The notes under the pieces are model-generated. The model ran no database searches. It saw only the letters and a program-made list of their open reading frames with translations, and was not told the DNA's origin. A stretch of DNA of 64,000 nt from an uncultured Bacilli bacterium (GTDB lineage: Bacteria; Bacillota_I; Bacilli_A; RF39; UBA660), in the NCBI GenBank assembly GCA_910579535.1, contig CAJTUR010000001.1, forward strand, positions 30,911 through 94,910, written 5' to 3'. Positions 8,752 to 18,559 of this stretch are shown one piece after another. Made by a program: the position numbers and the translations under genes. Each line of letters starts with the position of its first letter. Within the stretch, counting starts at the first letter, position 1.

Positions 8752-10673
8752 TGAAAGAAAATGAAGTGCATTATAATGATGATGATATTCAAGTTCTAGA
8801 AGGGTTAGAAGCTGTACGTAAAAGACCAGGCATGTATATAGGAACCACAAGTGAAAAAGGATTGCATCATTTAGTTTGGGAAATAGTTGATAATGCGATA
8901 GATGAAGCTCTTGCGGGGTATTGTGATGATATTGAAGTTGTTATTGGTAAAGGAAATACGATTACTGTTAAAGATGATGGTAGAGGTATGCCTACAGGAA
9001 TTAACAAAAAGACAGGGTTATCAACAGTAGAAACTATTTTTACAGTGCTGCACGCTGGTGGTAAGTTTGGTGGTGGTGGCTACAAAGTAAGTGGAGGATT
9101 ACATGGTGTTGGAGCGAGTGTTGTTAATGCATTATCTTCTTGGCTTGAAGTTACCGTTTATCATGATGGGAAAATTTTTTATCAAAAGTATCAAGATGGT
9201 GGAAAGCCTGTTGAACCTTTAAAAGAAATTGGTGTGTGCGAAGAAAATCGTACTGGTACAACTGTAACATTCAAAGCAGATCCAGAAATTTTTACGGAGA
9301 CAACTATTTATAATTATGATGTTCTTGCTAAACGATTACAAGAATTGGCTTTTTTAAATAAAGGGATAAGAATTATTCTTTTTGATGAAAGAGAAGAAGA
9401 GAAACATCATGAATTTTTATATAATGGGGGAATTATAGAATATGTCCAGATGCTTAATAAGAATAAAGACCCCATTCATAAAGACGTCATTTATTTTGAA
9501 GGAACAGAAGATGGAATAGAACTTGAAGTGGCCATGCAATATAACGATTCTTATAATGCCAGTGTTTATAGCTTTACAAATAATATTAATACATATGAAG
9601 GTGGAACTCACGAAGATGGTGTAAAAAGAGCTTTAACTCGTATTATTAACAATTATGCTAAAAATAATAAAATTTTAAAAGAAAATGATGAAGCATTAAC
9701 AGGAGAGGATGTAAGAGAAGGTTTAACAATGATTATTTCTTGTAAACATCCTGATCCTCAATTTGAAGGACAAACAAAGACAAAACTAGGAAATGCTGAA
9801 GTTCGTAAGATTGCTGATGATGTATTTAGTGAGGGCTTTGAACGATTCTTAATGGAAAATCCTAACGAGGCACGACTTATTGTGGATAAAGCTTCTACAG
9901 CTGCTAGAGCAAGATTAGCAGCGAAAAAGGCTAGAGAGTTTACAAGGAGAAAAAGTGGTTTAGATACGTTTAACACACTTGGTAAACTTACAGATTGTAC
10001 GAGTAAAGATGCGAGTGTGTCAGAAATATTTATTGTCGAAGGAAATAGTGCAGGTGGTAATGCGAAAGATGCACGTATTCCTAAAACTCAAGCGATTCTT
10101 CCATTAAGAGGAAAGATACTCAATGTAGAGAAAGCAAGACTAGATCGAGCTCTTTCTAATGAAGAAATACGAACGATGATTACCGCTTTTGGTACGGGTA
10201 TTGGGGATGATTTTGATATTAGTAAACTTCGTTATCATAAAATTATTATTATGACTGATGCCGATGTTGACGGATCACATATTCAAATCTTGTTATTAAC
10301 ATTATTCTATCGTTTTTTTAGACCCATTGTGGAACAAGGGTATGTTTATGTTGCTAATCCTCCATTATTTAAGGTTACTTATGGAAAGAATATTAAGTAT
10401 GTTCTTACGGAAGAGGAATTAAATGAATATCGAGCTACGTTGCCAGTAAACTCTAAGCCAATGATTAATCGTTTTAAAGGACTTGGAGAAATGGATGCTG
10501 TGGATTTAAGAGAAACGACTATGCATAGCGATAATCGTATTCTAAGAAAAGTTACCGTGGAGGATGCAATGGCAGCCGATAAGATTATTACCGATTTTAT
10601 GGGTGATGAAGTTTTTCCAAGAAAAATGTTTATTGAAGAGCATGGCCATGAATATACGGATTTAGATGTTTAG
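8751..10673 (+). CDS. gyrB: DNA gyrase subunit B
   Basis: ATPase subunit of gyrase, which introduces negative supercoils with GyrA. 640 aa. The GHKL ATPase motifs are in order: [22 protein letters not shown], and [15 protein letters not shown]. The TOPRIM motifs EGNSAGG (about residue 429) and DADVDGSHI follow, and the C-terminus [15 protein letters not shown] is typical. Overlaps recF by 1 nt and is 13 nt from gyrA. Confidence 0.98.
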   Translation: MKENEVHYNDDDIQVLEGLEAVRKRPGMYIGTTSEKGLHHLVWEIVDNAIDEALAGYCDDIEVVIGKGNTITVKDDGRGMPTGINKKTGLSTVETIFTVLHAGGKFGGGGYKVSGGLHGVGASVVNALSSWLEVTVYHDGKIFYQKYQDGGKPVEPLKEIGVCEENRTGTTVTFKADPEIFTETTIYNYDVLAKRLQELAFLNKGIRIILFDEREEEKHHEFLYNGGIIEYVQMLNKNKDPIHKDVIYFEGTEDGIELEVAMQYNDSYNASVYSFTNNINTYEGGTHEDGVKRALTRIINNYAKNNKILKENDEALTGEDVREGLTMIISCKHPDPQFEGQTKTKLGNAEVRKIADDVFSEGFERFLMENPNEARLIVDKASTAARARLAAKKAREFTRRKSGLDTFNTLGKLTDCTSKDASVSEIFIVEGNSAGGNAKDARIPKTQAILPLRGKILNVEKARLDRALSNEEIRTMITAFGTGIGDDFDISKLRYHKIIIMTDADVDGSHIQILLLTLFYRFFRPIVEQGYVYVANPPLFKVTYGKNIKYVLTEEELNEYRATLPVNSKPMINRFKGLGEMDAVDLRETTMHSDNRILRKVTVEDAMAADKIITDFMGDEVFPRKMFIEEHGHEYTDLDV

Positions 10674-10686
10674 GAGGTGAGCAAAA

Positions 10687-13152
10687 ATGGAAAAAATAAT
10701 TGATAGTAGTATAATTAAAGAGTTTACAGAGTCTTTTGGACGTTATTCGATGAGTGTTATAATTGCTCGTGCTATTCCGGATTTAAGGGATGGTTTAAAA
10801 CCTGTTCATCGCCGTATTTTATATTCCATGTATGAATCAAATTATACGCCTGATAAGCCACATAAGAAGTGTGCAAGAATTGTTGGTGATGTTATGGGTA
10901 AATATCATCCTCATGGCGATTCTTCTATTTATGAGGCATTAGTTGGCATGGCACAGGATTTTACGTTCCGACATATGTTAGTGGATGGACATGGTAATTT
11001 TGGTAATATGGATGGTGATGATGCCGCAGCTATGCGTTATACTGAAGCAAGACTTTCTAAGATTGCTTTAGAAATGGTTCGAGATTTGAATAAAGAAACG
11101 GTTAATTTGGTGCCGAATTTTGATGAAACGGAAGAAGAACCTACGATTTTACCAAGTCGTTTCCCTAATATTTTAGTGAATGGAACGATGGGTATTGCTG
11201 TTGGAATGGCTACTAATATTCCGCCACATAATTTAGGGGAAGTTATTGATGGCTGTGTTGCTTATATTGATAATCATGATATTGATACAATGGGACTTAT
11301 GAACTTTATTAAAGGTCCTGACTTTCCAACAGGAGCTTCTATTTTAGGAAATAGTGGTATCCGAAAAGCTTATGAAACAGGAAAAGGTACTATTACTATA
11401 CGAGGTACGGCAAGTATTGAAGATGTTAACGGAAAGACTCGTATTGTGGTTACAGAGTTACCTTATAAGGTAAATAAAGCGGAGTTTCAAACGAGAATTG
11501 GAGAATTAGTTCGTGATAAAATAATTGATGGAATTAGTGAACTTCATGAGGAATCGAATCTAGAGAACCCTGTTCGCGTGGTAATTTATTTGAAAAAAGA
11601 TGCCAACGCTAATGTTATTCTTAATAATTTGTATAAGTATACACAATTACAAACAACGTATGGTATTAATTTATTAATGATCGATCAAAATAGTCCTAAG
11701 GTCTTGCCTTTAAAGGATATAATTGTAAAATATATTGATTATCAAAAGGAGATAATTATTAGAAGAACGCAATTTGATTTAAAGAAGGCTTTGGATCGCG
11801 TTCATATTTTAGAGGGTTTAAAGATTGCGCTTGATCATTTAGATGAAGTAATTAAGACGATTCGAGAATCTAAAACCGATGTGGTTGCAAAAGAGCAATT
11901 AATGTCTAAGTTTGGATTAGATGAAATTCAGGCTAATGCGATTTTAGAAATGAAATTACGTCGTTTAACAGGTCTAGAACGTGAGAAAATTGAAAATGAA
12001 TATGCTGAATTAATGAAACTTATTGATGAGTTACGTGCGATTTTAGCGAGTGAAGAAAAAGTACTTGCTGTAATACGTGAAGAATTATTGGAAATTAAAG
12101 AAAAGTATGCGGATGAACGTCGTACGAATATTGATATGTCAGCGATTGAGTTTATTGAAGATGAGTCCTTGATTCCTGAGGAAGATATAATTATAGCACT
12201 TACTCACAATGGTTATATTAAGCGTACTACAAGTGATACATTTAAACTACAAAATCGTGGTGGAGTAGGTGTTAAAGGGATGAATACTCACGAAGAAGAT
12301 TTTGTTGAACATATTGTCAGCTTATGCACTCATGATTATATTTTATTCTTTACAAATAAGGGTAAGGTTTATCGTTTAAAAGGGTATGAAATACCTGAAT
12401 TTAGTAGACAATCTAAAGGGTTACCAGTTATTAACTTGCTTCAAATCGAAAAAGATGAAAAGATAAATTCAATATTAAGTATTGAAAGAGAAGATCAAGC
12501 TAAATATTTACTATTTGCGACTAAACAAGGAATTGTTAAACGTACTGCTATTGCTGAGTTTGATAATATTCGTAACAATGGTAAGATTTGCATTAGTTTA
12601 AGAGAAACAGATGAACTTATTTCAGTACAAAAAACTACTGGAGAAGATTCTATTTTGCTTGGTTCTAGTGATGGGCGAATGGTTAAATTTATCGAAGATG
12701 AAGTACGTGTTATGGGAAGAACCGCTAGTGGTGTTCGTGGTATTACTTTAAATGGTAGTGAATGTATTGGTGCTGAAAAAGCAATGGAAAATGATTCATT
12801 AATTATTGTTACTAAAAAAGGTTATGGAAAACAAACCAATATTTGTGATTATAGACAAACTAAACGCGGAAGTAAGGGTGTTAAAGCCTTAAATGTTACA
12901 GAAAAGAACGGAGATTTAGCTGCATTTAAACTTGCTAAAGAAAATCACGATTTAGTCATTGTTACAAATACAGGCATGATTATTAGAGTACCTTTAGATC
13001 AAATCAATGTTTTAGGTCGTGTTACTCAAGGTGTTCGACTTATAAACCTTAAGGATAATCAAGAAGTATCTAATATTAGCTTAGTTGAAAAGAATAACGA
13101 AGAAAATATTGAAACTTCAGAAAACGAAGCAAGTGGTAATGCCAAAGAATAG
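10687..13152 (+). CDS. gyrA: DNA gyrase subunit A
   Basis: DNA-breaking subunit of gyrase. 821 aa. The catalytic tyrosine is at residue 118 in [12 protein letters not shown]. The QRDR-type region has [13 protein letters not shown]. The C-terminal beta-pinwheel carries the GyrA-box [12 protein letters not shown] (about residues 725-736), consistent with gyrase rather than topoisomerase IV. Ribosome-binding site TAGGAGGTGAGC. The stop codon is 3 nt before a parS palindrome that is followed by a T run, so the parS hairpin may also act as the operon terminator. Confidence 0.98.
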   Translation: MEKIIDSSIIKEFTESFGRYSMSVIIARAIPDLRDGLKPVHRRILYSMYESNYTPDKPHKKCARIVGDVMGKYHPHGDSSIYEALVGMAQDFTFRHMLVDGHGNFGNMDGDDAAAMRYTEARLSKIALEMVRDLNKETVNLVPNFDETEEEPTILPSRFPNILVNGTMGIAVGMATNIPPHNLGEVIDGCVAYIDNHDIDTMGLMNFIKGPDFPTGASILGNSGIRKAYETGKGTITIRGTASIEDVNGKTRIVVTELPYKVNKAEFQTRIGELVRDKIIDGISELHEESNLENPVRVVIYLKKDANANVILNNLYKYTQLQTTYGINLLMIDQNSPKVLPLKDIIVKYIDYQKEIIIRRTQFDLKKALDRVHILEGLKIALDHLDEVIKTIRESKTDVVAKEQLMSKFGLDEIQANAILEMKLRRLTGLEREKIENEYAELMKLIDELRAILASEEKVLAVIREELLEIKEKYADERRTNIDMSAIEFIEDESLIPEEDIIIALTHNGYIKRTTSDTFKLQNRGGVGVKGMNTHEEDFVEHIVSLCTHDYILFFTNKGKVYRLKGYEIPEFSRQSKGLPVINLLQIEKDEKINSILSIEREDQAKYLLFATKQGIVKRTAIAEFDNIRNNGKICISLRETDELISVQKTTGEDSILLGSSDGRMVKFIEDEVRVMGRTASGVRGITLNGSECIGAEKAMENDSLIIVTKKGYGKQTNICDYRQTKRGSKGVKALNVTEKNGDLAAFKLAKENHDLVIVTNTGMIIRVPLDQINVLGRVTQGVRLINLKDNQEVSNISLVEKNNEENIETSENEASGNAKE

Positions 13153-13155
13153 AGA

Positions 13156-13171
13156 TGTTTCACGTGAAACA
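13156..13171. promoter_or_regulatory. parS site 1 (ParB/Noc-type), also terminator-like
   Basis: TGTTTCACGTGAAACA, a perfect 16-bp palindrome matching the conserved bacterial parS sequence (B. subtilis differs by one base). The palindrome extends to 20 bp (13154-13173) and is followed by T9, so the same DNA can form an intrinsic terminator for gyrA. parA/parB themselves would lie outside the window, probably beyond mnmE/mnmG. The 13180-13369 stretch after it shows no gene. Confidence 0.9.
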
Positions 13172-13369
13172 TCTTTTTTTTAATTTAAAATGTTTTATAA
13201 ATAATGTGAGTTTGATTAAGTCTTTTTTATATTTTTTAAATAACCTATTTATAGAAATAGTATGTAGTTATATCTTCTATATTTTATAAGTTGAATAAAT
13301 ATTTTTTTGAAATTGATGCAAGGTATGATAAATCTGTTAGTTAACTATTATTGAATTGAAGGTGTTTAA

Positions 13370-13706
13370 ATGTATAAAGAAATATGGGACAGTTTAATTA
13401 GAAAATATGGCGAAGATTTTTATTGGGGATGGTGGAATAGTGAAATGTATATGGAAGAACTTAATAACGAATTATGTGAGAAACATCCCTTGTACAATAA
13501 TATAGAATGTTTTGTAGGAAAGTCTTTTGCAGATGACGATGCTTTATATTTAACGAAAAATGGGCATGCTGTAATTGTTCATTTGGGATGGCCAAACAAA
13601 AAAAAGATGTGTCTGGAATTTTCCTACTTATACAGAATTTCCAAATTTAGAAAGTGCAATACTGCACATAGAAAAAGAATTTGTAAAATTGAAAAATAAA
13701 AAATAG
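13370..13706 (+). pseudogene. Small hypothetical protein, frameshifted near an A8 run
   Basis: The open frame from ATG 13370 (AAGGTG ribosome-binding site) runs to a stop at 13697-13699, 109 aa, but the natural protein seems to switch frame near 13595. The first part (WDSLIRKYGEDFYWGWWNSE ... DDDALYLTKNGHAVIVHLGW) is continued in another frame by FPTYTEFPNLESAILHIEKEF, a coherent amphipathic end, stopping at 13704-13706. The switch lies at an A8 tract, possibly together with a T4 tract. The N-terminal part resembles a family of small uncharacterised Firmicutes proteins of about 110 aa; function unknown. It is wedged between two parS sites. Confidence 0.6.
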
Positions 13707-13707
13707 A

Positions 13708-13723
13708 TGTTTCACGTGAAACA
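13708..13723. promoter_or_regulatory. parS site 2
   Basis: Second perfect TGTTTCACGTGAAACA. The palindrome extends to 13704-13727 (TAGA...TCTA outside the core). It begins at the end of the frameshifted small gene. 552 bp from site 1. Confidence 0.9.
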
Positions 13724-13749
13724 TCTATTTATAATGCTTATGATTGCCT

Positions 13750-14214
13750 TTAACATCGTATCCAACTATTTTCAACTTTAATATCAATTTCACAAGACAC
13801 GAATAGATAGTCATTATACTTTAATTCTTCTTCACATATAAATTCTAATTGAAAAATTACTGGATTATCGAAAAAGTTACATTTTACGTAATACTCATCA
13901 TTTTCATTTGATACCTTTTCTAATATTTTAATTGGTACTTTTTCTAAATATTAACTATTAGTCTTTTGTATATTCGTTATAATCTGATTCTGTGCATTTT
14001 TCTAAGTATTTTTCTAAAAAATATATGATGTTAGTATTTAATATTTCATCTTTATCAAATTTGTCTTTACTGTTTCTGTGTACAAATGAAGCATTGAATT
14101 GTTTTCCATTAAATTCAAAAATTGTATCTGATTATCCTGTTATATCATCTTTAGCATAATACTTTATAAATTTTATTTTATTATAATATTGATAATGGTT
14201 ATTGATTTTAAATC
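13750..14214 (-). pseudogene. Degraded hypothetical gene on the minus strand
   Basis: Reading leftwards from about 14214 there is a protein-like frame (DTIFEFNGKQFNASFVHRNS, then FLEKYLEKCTESDYNEYTKD) interrupted by an in-frame TAA and by tandem stops near 13955. The continuation in a shifted frame (KILEKVSNENDEYYVKCNFF, then ELKYNDYLFVSCEIDIKVEN) ends at the stop 13752-13750. No start codon with a ribosome-binding site is seen. I do not recognise the family. With the neighbouring frameshifted gene, the whole 13.2-14.2-kb parS region appears to hold only decaying genes. Confidence 0.55.
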
Positions 14215-14274
14215 TCTCCTTTTTTCATTGATGAAATACTAATTTAAATTCTATAATTTTAAATTATATTTCAA

Positions 14275-14290
14275 TGTTTCACGTGAAACA
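14275..14290. promoter_or_regulatory. parS site 3
   Basis: Third perfect TGTTTCACGTGAAACA, 567 bp from site 2 and about 35 bp before the SRP RNA. Three identical sites at near-equal spacing (552 and 567 bp) within 1.1 kb make an origin-proximal centromere cluster. Confidence 0.9.
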
Positions 14291-14326
14291 TTTGCTATTT
14301 TTTTATATTATTGATATTATTTGTTT

Positions 14327-14397
14327 GTGCAACGAATATATTGTAAACTGGTCAGGATCGGAAGATAGCAGCCACGTCAGTCCCTATTCGTGTGCAC
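14327..14397 (+). ncRNA. ffs: Small (4.5S-type) signal recognition particle RNA
   Basis: RNA scaffold of the SRP that binds Ffh and directs nascent membrane proteins to FtsY. The conserved apical domain is plain: GGTCAGGATCGGAAGATAGC followed by AGCC, with the GGAA-type tetraloop and symmetric loop bases. The 5' arm GTGCA-ACGAATA (14327-14338) pairs with TATTCG-TG-TGCAC (14385-14397), and a T run follows as terminator. About 71 nt, so it is the short hairpin form without the Alu domain found in Bacillus scRNA. Placed between gyrA and tadA-dnaX; in B. subtilis scr lies between tadA and dnaX. Confidence 0.93.
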
Positions 14398-14417
14398 TTT
14401 TTTTTATAGGTGATTTT

Positions 14418-14837
14418 ATGAATGATTTAGATATTGTAGATACATTATTAAATTTAGCCAGAAAAGCTTCATTAAAAGGCGAAATTCCAGTTTCGGCAAT
14501 TATAATATGTAATGATAAGATAATATCTAAAAAATTTAATTTGAAAGAAAAGAAAAAAGATAGTATGGCCCACGCTGAAATCCTAGCTATAAAAGAAGCT
14601 ACTAAAAAATTAAAACGTTGGAATTTAAATGATTGTAGTCTTTATGTTACATTAAAACCGTGTGCTATGTGTGAAGAAGTGATTAAACAAAGTCGAATTA
14701 AAACCGTTTATTATCTGTTAGATAAGTTGGATTATAAGCATGATTTTACTGGTACGTCTTTTGAAAAAATGAATTTGAAAGAGTACAAAGATAGTTATCA
14801 ACAATTATTGTCAGCTTTTTTTAAAAATATGCGATAG
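14418..14837 (+). CDS. tadA: tRNA adenosine(34) deaminase TadA
   Basis: Zinc deaminase converting A34 of tRNA-Arg(ACG) to inosine. 139 aa. Active-site motifs: HAEILAIKEA (zinc His and catalytic Glu) and PCAMCEEVI (two zinc Cys). The frame is open further upstream to 14274, but that part is the SRP RNA; ATG 14418 with an AGGTGA ribosome-binding site is the real start. Follows ffs and precedes dnaX. Confidence 0.96.
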   Translation: MNDLDIVDTLLNLARKASLKGEIPVSAIIICNDKIISKKFNLKEKKKDSMAHAEILAIKEATKKLKRWNLNDCSLYVTLKPCAMCEEVIKQSRIKTVYYLLDKLDYKHDFTGTSFEKMNLKEYKDSYQQLLSAFFKNMR

Positions 14838-14882
14838 TAATTGTTTTTTTTATGTTATAATACAATTCAGTGAGGGAAGCTT

Positions 14883-16565
14883 ATGGAAAACGATTACAAA
14901 GTACTCTATAGAAAATATCGACCTTTTTCTTTTGATGAAGTTATTGGCCAAACGTATTCTATTAAAATGCTAAAAAATGCTGTAGTTAGTAATAAAATTT
15001 CTCATGCTTATATTTTTACAGGACCAAGAGGAACAGGAAAAACAAGTACTGCGAAGATTTTTGCTCGAACTATTAATTGTGAAAATCCAAATTCAGGCAT
15101 TCCTTGTGGAAAATGTCATAGTTGTCTTAATGTCAATAATAGTGCTGATATTATAGAAATTGATGCTGCTTCTAATAATGGCGTAGATGAAGTAAGAGAA
15201 CTTATTAACAATGTTAAAGTCGCTCCTTCTTTTAGCAAATATAAAGTTTATATTATTGATGAAGTTCATATGCTTTCTAAAAGTGCATTTAATGCTTTGT
15301 TATTGACTTTAGAAGAACCCCCTAGTCATGTTGTATTTATTTTGGCTACAACGAATATAGAAAGTGTTCCAATTACTATTTTGTCTCGATGTCAAAGATT
15401 TGATTTTAAAAAGATTAGTTTTGAAGAATTGGTTTCCCATTTAAACTGGGTTGCTTCCAAAGAAAAAATTTCAATAACTGAAGAAGCGATTGAGGAGATT
15501 GCCTATTTATCTGAAGGCGGTTGTCGTGATGCTTTAAGTATATTGAACCAGTTATCAACAAGTAACGATGAAATAAATTTAGAGGTTGTATTGACAAACT
15601 ATGGGTCTGTTTCATTTGTTCAAATTAAGAATATTATTTCTTATTTTTTAACAGAAAATTATTCTTCATTAAAAAATGCGTTTGATGATTTAAAACTTTC
15701 ATCTATAGATTATAAATTTTTTTTAAAGAAGATGATAGATCAACTTTTTTTACAAGCTATTGATTTAAATGAAAAAGGGCACAAAGAAGAATTTTTAAAG
15801 ATAAAGAGTGTTATTTTTGATTTAAATGCTCTTATTAATCAAATAAATATTACAATTGATCCTTTTTTACTCATATTTTTAGTTTTTGTGAAGTATATGA
15901 CTCTTGATAAAAATGAAACGTTAAAAAGAGAAGAATCTTTAGAAAATTTAAGTGAAAAAGAAGATTTAAAAGAGATACCTGAAGTTAAAGAAGTTGAATC
16001 ACAAAAAGAAGGGGTTGTAGAAGTTTCAAACGAAAAAATTCTAGAAGAAAAAGAGGAAATCATTGAAAAAAAAGAAGTGGATTTTGATTATATAAAGAAT
16101 TTAAAGGAAATACGTATTAATAACTGTTTTGCTCAAGCAGATAAAAAGTTACTAACGTCATTTAAAGAAAAATGGCAAATTTTTAATGAAAATATTGTGG
16201 ATACACATGAAATAAAAGCAGTGATTATGGACACAGAGGTCGTTTTAGCTTCAGAAAACATAAATATTGTTACGCATATGCAAGCTTCTATGGTAGAATT
16301 ATTTAATAGAGAACTTGAAAAAATTGAATCTGAATATCAAAAGATGGAAAAATTATCAATTAAATTTATGGCGTGTTCAAAAGAAGAATGGGATAAGTTG
16401 AAAAAGGAATATGTTAAACGACTAAAAGAAAATCATCCTTATGAAATGATTGAAGAGCCTATTTATCAACACAGTTCAGTTCATTCTATAACGCCTTCAA
16501 AAGAAGATAAAGATTTGAAAGAAGTTTTTGCCATTTTTGATGAAGAGAAGCTAGAAGTTCAATAA
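14883..16565 (+). CDS. dnaX: DNA polymerase III subunit gamma/tau
   Basis: Clamp-loader ATPase and organiser of the replisome. 560 aa. Walker A GPRGTGKTS near residue 50, a four-Cys zinc module (CGKCHSCLNV), Walker B/DExH YIIDEVHMLS near 120, SRC motif ILSRCQRFDF. A low-complexity, strongly charged E/K-rich linker (about residues 345-400) leads to the tau C-terminal domain. An extended -10 TGTTATAAT at 14853-14861 probably drives transcription. Followed at 18 nt by ybaB. Confidence 0.97.
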   Translation: MENDYKVLYRKYRPFSFDEVIGQTYSIKMLKNAVVSNKISHAYIFTGPRGTGKTSTAKIFARTINCENPNSGIPCGKCHSCLNVNNSADIIEIDAASNNGVDEVRELINNVKVAPSFSKYKVYIIDEVHMLSKSAFNALLLTLEEPPSHVVFILATTNIESVPITILSRCQRFDFKKISFEELVSHLNWVASKEKISITEEAIEEIAYLSEGGCRDALSILNQLSTSNDEINLEVVLTNYGSVSFVQIKNIISYFLTENYSSLKNAFDDLKLSSIDYKFFLKKMIDQLFLQAIDLNEKGHKEEFLKIKSVIFDLNALINQINITIDPFLLIFLVFVKYMTLDKNETLKREESLENLSEKEDLKEIPEVKEVESQKEGVVEVSNEKILEEKEEIIEKKEVDFDYIKNLKEIRINNCFAQADKKLLTSFKEKWQIFNENIVDTHEIKAVIMDTEVVLASENINIVTHMQASMVELFNRELEKIESEYQKMEKLSIKFMACSKEEWDKLKKEYVKRLKENHPYEMIEEPIYQHSSVHSITPSKEDKDLKEVFAIFDEEKLEVQ

Positions 16566-16583
16566 AGAAAAGAGGAAAAAAAT

Positions 16584-16880
16584 ATGAATATGCAAAATTT
16601 GATGGCTCAAGCTCAAAAAATGCAACGCGATTTACAAAAGAAAAAGGAAGAAATTGATAAAACAACTTTTACTGGGAAATCTGAAATGGTTGAAGTTATT
16701 TATAATGGTAAAAAGGAAATGGTTTCTATTAAAATTCTAAATAGAGAATTGACTTCGGAAGATTTAGAAATATTAGAAGACATGATTGTTCTTGCTTCAA
16801 AAGATGCAATTAGTAAAATTGATAAAGAGATGGAGGAAAAATTAGGTTCTCTTGGATCAGGTCTAGGTGGATTATTTTAA
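16584..16880 (+). CDS. ybaB: YbaB/EbfC family nucleoid-associated protein
   Basis: Small dimeric DNA-binding protein of the dnaX-ybaB-recR cluster. 98 aa. The N-terminal helix is typical (MNMQNLMAQAQKMQRDLQKK), the central segment is TGKSEMVEVIYNGKKEMVSI and the C-terminus is glycine-rich (GSLGSGLGGLF). Ribosome-binding site AGAGGAAAA. The recR start lies 1 nt after its stop. Confidence 0.93.
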   Translation: MNMQNLMAQAQKMQRDLQKKKEEIDKTTFTGKSEMVEVIYNGKKEMVSIKILNRELTSEDLEILEDMIVLASKDAISKIDKEMEEKLGSLGSGLGGLF

Positions 16881-16881
16881 G

Positions 16882-17484
16882 ATGGTTTATCCTAAAAAAT
16901 TAGAGACTATACTTGAGTATTATAAAAAATTGCCTGGTATAGGAGAAAAAAATGCTGAACGTTTGGCTTTAGCAACGCTTGATTTTACAACTGAACAAAT
17001 TTCAGAATTTAGCGATGCTTTGATTGAAGCAAAAGAACATCTTCGTCCTTGTAAAATTTGTGGGCACCTGACTGATCAGGAAATTTGTTCAATCTGTAGT
17101 GATGATGGTCGTAATAAAAACATTATTTGTGTTTTAGAAGACTATAAAAGTGTTTTTGCTTTTGAAAAGGCTGGAAATTTTAAAGGTGTTTATCATGTCC
17201 TTAATGGTCTTATTTCTCCTACAGATGGCATTAGTTATGAAGATATTAATTTGAATAGCTTGTCAATGCGTGTTGATACTTTAGATAATCCAGAATTAAT
17301 CTTAGCCTTAAAATCAAGTATTGAAGGGGAAACCACAACTCTGTTTATCAAAAAAATCTTTGAAGATAAAGATGTTTTAATTTCTAGATTATCCTATGGT
17401 ATTCCTATGGGAGCAGATATTGATTATATGGATGTGGTTACTTTAGATAAAGCCTTAGATGATCGTAAGAAAATTTCAGACTAA
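16882..17484 (+). CDS. recR: Recombination mediator RecR
   Basis: Ring-forming zinc/TOPRIM protein that acts with RecF and RecO in gap repair. 200 aa. Helix-hairpin-helix LPGIGEKNAERLA at about 19-31. Zinc finger C-x2-C...C-x2-C (CKICGHLTDQEICSIC). TOPRIM part begins ICVLEDYKSVFAFEKAGNFK. An upstream in-frame ATG at 16867 exists, but ATG 16882 with AGGTGG fits known N-termini. Followed by bofA as in B. subtilis. Confidence 0.96.
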   Translation: MVYPKKLETILEYYKKLPGIGEKNAERLALATLDFTTEQISEFSDALIEAKEHLRPCKICGHLTDQEICSICSDDGRNKNIICVLEDYKSVFAFEKAGNFKGVYHVLNGLISPTDGISYEDINLNSLSMRVDTLDNPELILALKSSIEGETTTLFIKKIFEDKDVLISRLSYGIPMGADIDYMDVVTLDKALDDRKKISD

Positions 17485-17527
17485 TAATTTTCTAGTTTGT
17501 CCATATACATTAATAAAGGTGATTTGG

Positions 17528-17716
17528 ATGATAAAGAAATTTATTTCATTAGTAAAAAAAGTAATTTTTTCATTTTTGTTGTTGTATGGATTGAATTTAT
17601 GTATTAATTCTTTAAATATAGTCATTCCTATTAATGTTTTTACTTTAGGAACGGTGACATTTTTAGGGGTTCCAGGTCTCGTTTCCTTAATTACATTATT
17701 TTTTATGACAAAATGA
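17528..17716 (+). CDS. bofA: BofA family pro-sigma-K processing inhibitor
   Basis: 62-aa membrane protein. In sporulating Bacilli BofA holds the SpoIVFB protease inactive until the forespore signal arrives. Two hydrophobic segments flank IVIPINVFTLGTVTFLGVPG, in which the PxNxxT and LGxPG elements are BofA hallmarks. The recR-bofA adjacency is conserved in Bacillus. ATG 17528 is preceded by AAAGGTGAT; the frame is open further up but overlaps recR. No sigK or spoIVFB lies in the window. Confidence 0.85.
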   Translation: MIKKFISLVKKVIFSFLLLYGLNLCINSLNIVIPINVFTLGTVTFLGVPGLVSLITLFFMTK

Positions 17717-17735
17717 TTTTTGGTAGGGTGGTATT

Positions 17736-18557
17736 TTGATAAAAAATGATGCTATACTTTCACTTGTAAAAAAATATAATGAGAATAAAATGTCTCATAT
17801 CTTTTTGATTGAAACAAATGATAAGGAACAAACTTTAAAGGATTTACTTGAGTTAATAAAAATTCTTAATTGTGAAAAAGAGTACGTAGAAAATTGTGTT
17901 AAATGCAATTTATGTCATTTAATTACTCAAAGCTCTTTGCCTTCTTTAAAAATCATTTCTCCTGATGGACAAAATATAAGAAAAGAACAAATGGAAGAAC
18001 TTAAGACTACTTTTTCAAGTCAACCTTATTTTTCTAAATATAACGTTTATGTTATTAATGATGCTGAAAAATTTAATGCTTCGAGTGCAAATACTATGTT
18101 GAAGTTTATTGAAGAGCCAGAAAAAAATATTATTGGTTTTTTAATTACTAATAATAAAGAGAATGTCATTAATACCATTAAAAGTCGTTGTGAAATTGTT
18201 AAGGCCCATTATTCAGAAAATAAAAAGGAAGTTGATCAACGCCTTTATGATTTAGCGGTACAATATTTAAAAAGAATTGAGATTATAAAAGAAGAAAGTA
18301 TTCTTTACAATCAAGATTTACTAAATGAAAAATTAGAAAAAGAAGATTTTCTTGTTTTTTTTGAAATACTTTTGTCCTTCTATTTAAAACTTTTAAATCA
18401 AAAGGAAGTTCCAAAGGATTTGATTGAACTTAGAGATCAAGAGATAAAAGAAATTTTAAGAAAAATTCAATTAATTACTGAAATTATTGAAAAGTTAAAT
18501 TATAATGTAAATATGAATTTATTACTGGATGATTTTGTTTTGAGGATGGAGGCGTAA
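17736..18557 (+). CDS. holB: DNA polymerase III delta' subunit
   Basis: Clamp-loader subunit, catalytically inactive AAA+ fold. 273 aa from TTG 17736 (ribosome-binding site GGTAGGGTGG). A Cys-rich zinc module (CEKEYVENCVKCNLCHL) and the segment NVYVINDAEKFNASSANTMLK lead to FIEEPEKN and TIKSRCEIV (SRC motif). No canonical Walker A is seen, consistent with delta'. Followed by ricT at 3 nt. Confidence 0.92.
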   Translation: MIKNDAILSLVKKYNENKMSHIFLIETNDKEQTLKDLLELIKILNCEKEYVENCVKCNLCHLITQSSLPSLKIISPDGQNIRKEQMEELKTTFSSQPYFSKYNVYVINDAEKFNASSANTMLKFIEEPEKNIIGFLITNNKENVINTIKSRCEIVKAHYSENKKEVDQRLYDLAVQYLKRIEIIKEESILYNQDLLNEKLEKEDFLVFFEILLSFYLKLLNQKEVPKDLIELRDQEIKEILRKIQLITEIIEKLNYNVNMNLLLDDFVLRMEA

Positions 18558-18559
18558 TA

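Noticed and set aside
13156..14290. The three TTTCACGTGAAA palindromes as plain terminators
   Set aside because: Only the first has a T run, and all three match parS base for base, so parS is the primary reading.
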